Shown here: piece after piece, positions 5,583 to 6,158 of the stretch
How positions within the stretch are numbered: the stretch's first letter is position 1
Layout of the letters: each line of letters opens with the position of its first letter
Notes under the pieces: generated by a model
What the model was told of the DNA's origin: nothing
What the model saw: only the letters and a program-made list of their open reading frames with translations
The model's database searches: none
Translations under genes and position numbers: made by a program
Source of the DNA: Bacteroidales bacterium
GTDB lineage: Bacteria > Bacteroidota > Bacteroidia > Bacteroidales > Muribaculaceae
Direction: 5' to 3'
DNA length: 6,158 bases
NCBI GenBank assembly: GCA_004557195.1
Contig: SFER01000130.1
Span: forward strand, 1-6,158

Positions 5583-6158
5583 ATGACTAAAAAGAGTGCA
5601 TTGCAAAAGGCTCGTGCGTCTTATCAACCCAAATTGCCTTCGGCTCTTTGGGGCGCAGTTAAAGCCGTAGAAGGTGAAGCAACTCAATCGGTTGCCAACC
5701 AAGAAGAAATTAAAGCCTTGTTCCCAACCACCTATGGACTTCCGGTTCTTTCTTTCGAAAAGAATTCAGCCGCTAAGAATCAGGCACCTATCAATGTGGG
5801 TGTTATCCTCTCCGGTGGTCAGGCTCCCGGTGGGCACAATGTCATCAGTGGTCTTTTCGACGGCATCAAAGCCATCAACAAAGATAGCCGTCTTTTCGGC
5901 TTCTTGATGGGTCCCGGCGGTTTCGTTGACCACAAATACATTGAACTCACAGCCGAATATATCAATGATTACCGCAACACCGGCGGTTTCGACATCATCG
6001 GTTCAGGTCGTACAAAACTCGAAAAGAAAGAGCAATTCGACAAAGGCCTTGAAATCCTCAAAGAACTCAACATCAAAGCTCTCGTTATTATCGGTGGCGA
6101 CGACTCAAACACCAATGCCGCTGTGCTTGCCGAATACTACAAAGCACAAAACGCAGGT
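5583..6158 (+). CDS. pfp: Pyrophosphate-dependent 6-phosphofructokinase, N-terminal part (runs off window)
   Basis: The enzyme phosphorylates fructose 6-phosphate to fructose 1,6-bisphosphate with pyrophosphate as donor, a reversible glycolytic step in the cytoplasm. The first 192 codons are visible, out of about 550 expected for the long PPi-PFK class. The N-terminal extension (about 1-68, with LPSALWG at 18-24) is typical of that class and absent from short ATP-PFKs. The nucleotide/pyrophosphate loop is GVILSGGQAPGGHNVI (73-88), followed by GFLMGPGGF (106-114) and IGSGRTKL (139-146). IIGGDDSNTNAA (169-180) is diagnostic: the second Asp (174) replaces the Gly of ATP-dependent enzymes and is known to set pyrophosphate specificity. 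The ATG at 5583 gives the full extension and follows an A/T-rich leader without Shine-Dalgarno. Codons are more regular than in the upstream genes (for example AAA and GGT/GGC), suggesting strong expression. It is probably its own transcription unit. Confidence 0.95.
   Translation, partial: MTKKSALQKARASYQPKLPSALWGAVKAVEGEATQSVANQEEIKALFPTTYGLPVLSFEKNSAAKNQAPINVGVILSGGQAPGGHNVISGLFDGIKAINKDSRLFGFLMGPGGFVDHKYIELTAEYINDYRNTGGFDIIGSGRTKLEKKEQFDKGLEILKELNIKALVIIGGDDSNTNAAVLAEYYKAQNAG

Noticed and set aside
3445..6158. A functional pyrophosphate circuit between KdsB (produces PPi) and PPi-phosphofructokinase (uses PPi)
   Set aside because: Many cellular reactions make PPi. The genes appear to be in separate transcription units, and nothing in the sequence links them.
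1..6158. CRISPR array, tRNA/rRNA, insertion sequence, toxin-antitoxin or phage-defence genes
   Set aside because: No repeats with spacers, no cloverleaf or rRNA-like stretch, and no transposase or defence-family motifs were seen. All sizeable stretches are explained by the listed genes.

Overview
The window has two parts of different character. From about 863 to the right end it looks like an ordinary chromosomal segment of a Bacteroidales bacterium, possibly Muribaculaceae-like (the family-level guess is inference). The reasons are a Bacteroidetes-type ECF sigma factor, a KDO (LPS) pathway gene and so a Gram-negative envelope, a long-form pyrophosphate-dependent phosphofructokinase, genes that start without Shine-Dalgarno sequences, and promoter-like TTTG / TAnnTTTG elements. 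The first ~860 bases are richer in G+C, favour GGC, CTG and CGC codons, and encode a different kind of membrane protein.

Layout. Positions 1-1352 (+) hold one uninterrupted reading frame, open at the left edge. Its first ~287 visible codons are an ion-transporter-superfamily (Na+/H+ antiporter-like) permease. Its last ~163 codons are the C-terminal part of a YbhN/LPG-synthase-type membrane protein. Both halves are incomplete and composition changes at the same point (about 851-866), so this is most likely a chimeric join, either an assembly artefact or a recombination scar, and not a designed fusion. Convergent to it, 1386-1889 (-) encodes a complete ECF sigma-70 factor with no anti-sigma gene visible. 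A 149-bp divergent intergenic region (1890-2038) follows.

Three genes then run in one direction with almost no spacing and look like an operon: a full-length NfeD/ClpP-class membrane serine protease (2039-3445), kdsB for CMP-KDO synthesis (3445-4206, start overlapping the nfeD stop by one base), and a cytoplasmic M16-family peptidase homologue (4213-5499) that lacks the HxxEH zinc motif. After an 83-bp gap with a plausible Bacteroidetes promoter, a pyrophosphate-dependent 6-phosphofructokinase gene begins at 5583 and runs off the right edge.

The shared theme of the operon is the envelope: membrane protein quality control (NfeD) and LPS inner-core precursor supply (KdsB), with a sigma factor transcribed divergently. 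The phosphofructokinase is a separate glycolytic transcription unit. I see no tRNA, rRNA, CRISPR array, insertion sequence or defence system. Apart from the chimeric join, nothing here suggests a new multi-gene system. The most useful points are the join itself and the M16 homologue without its catalytic motif.
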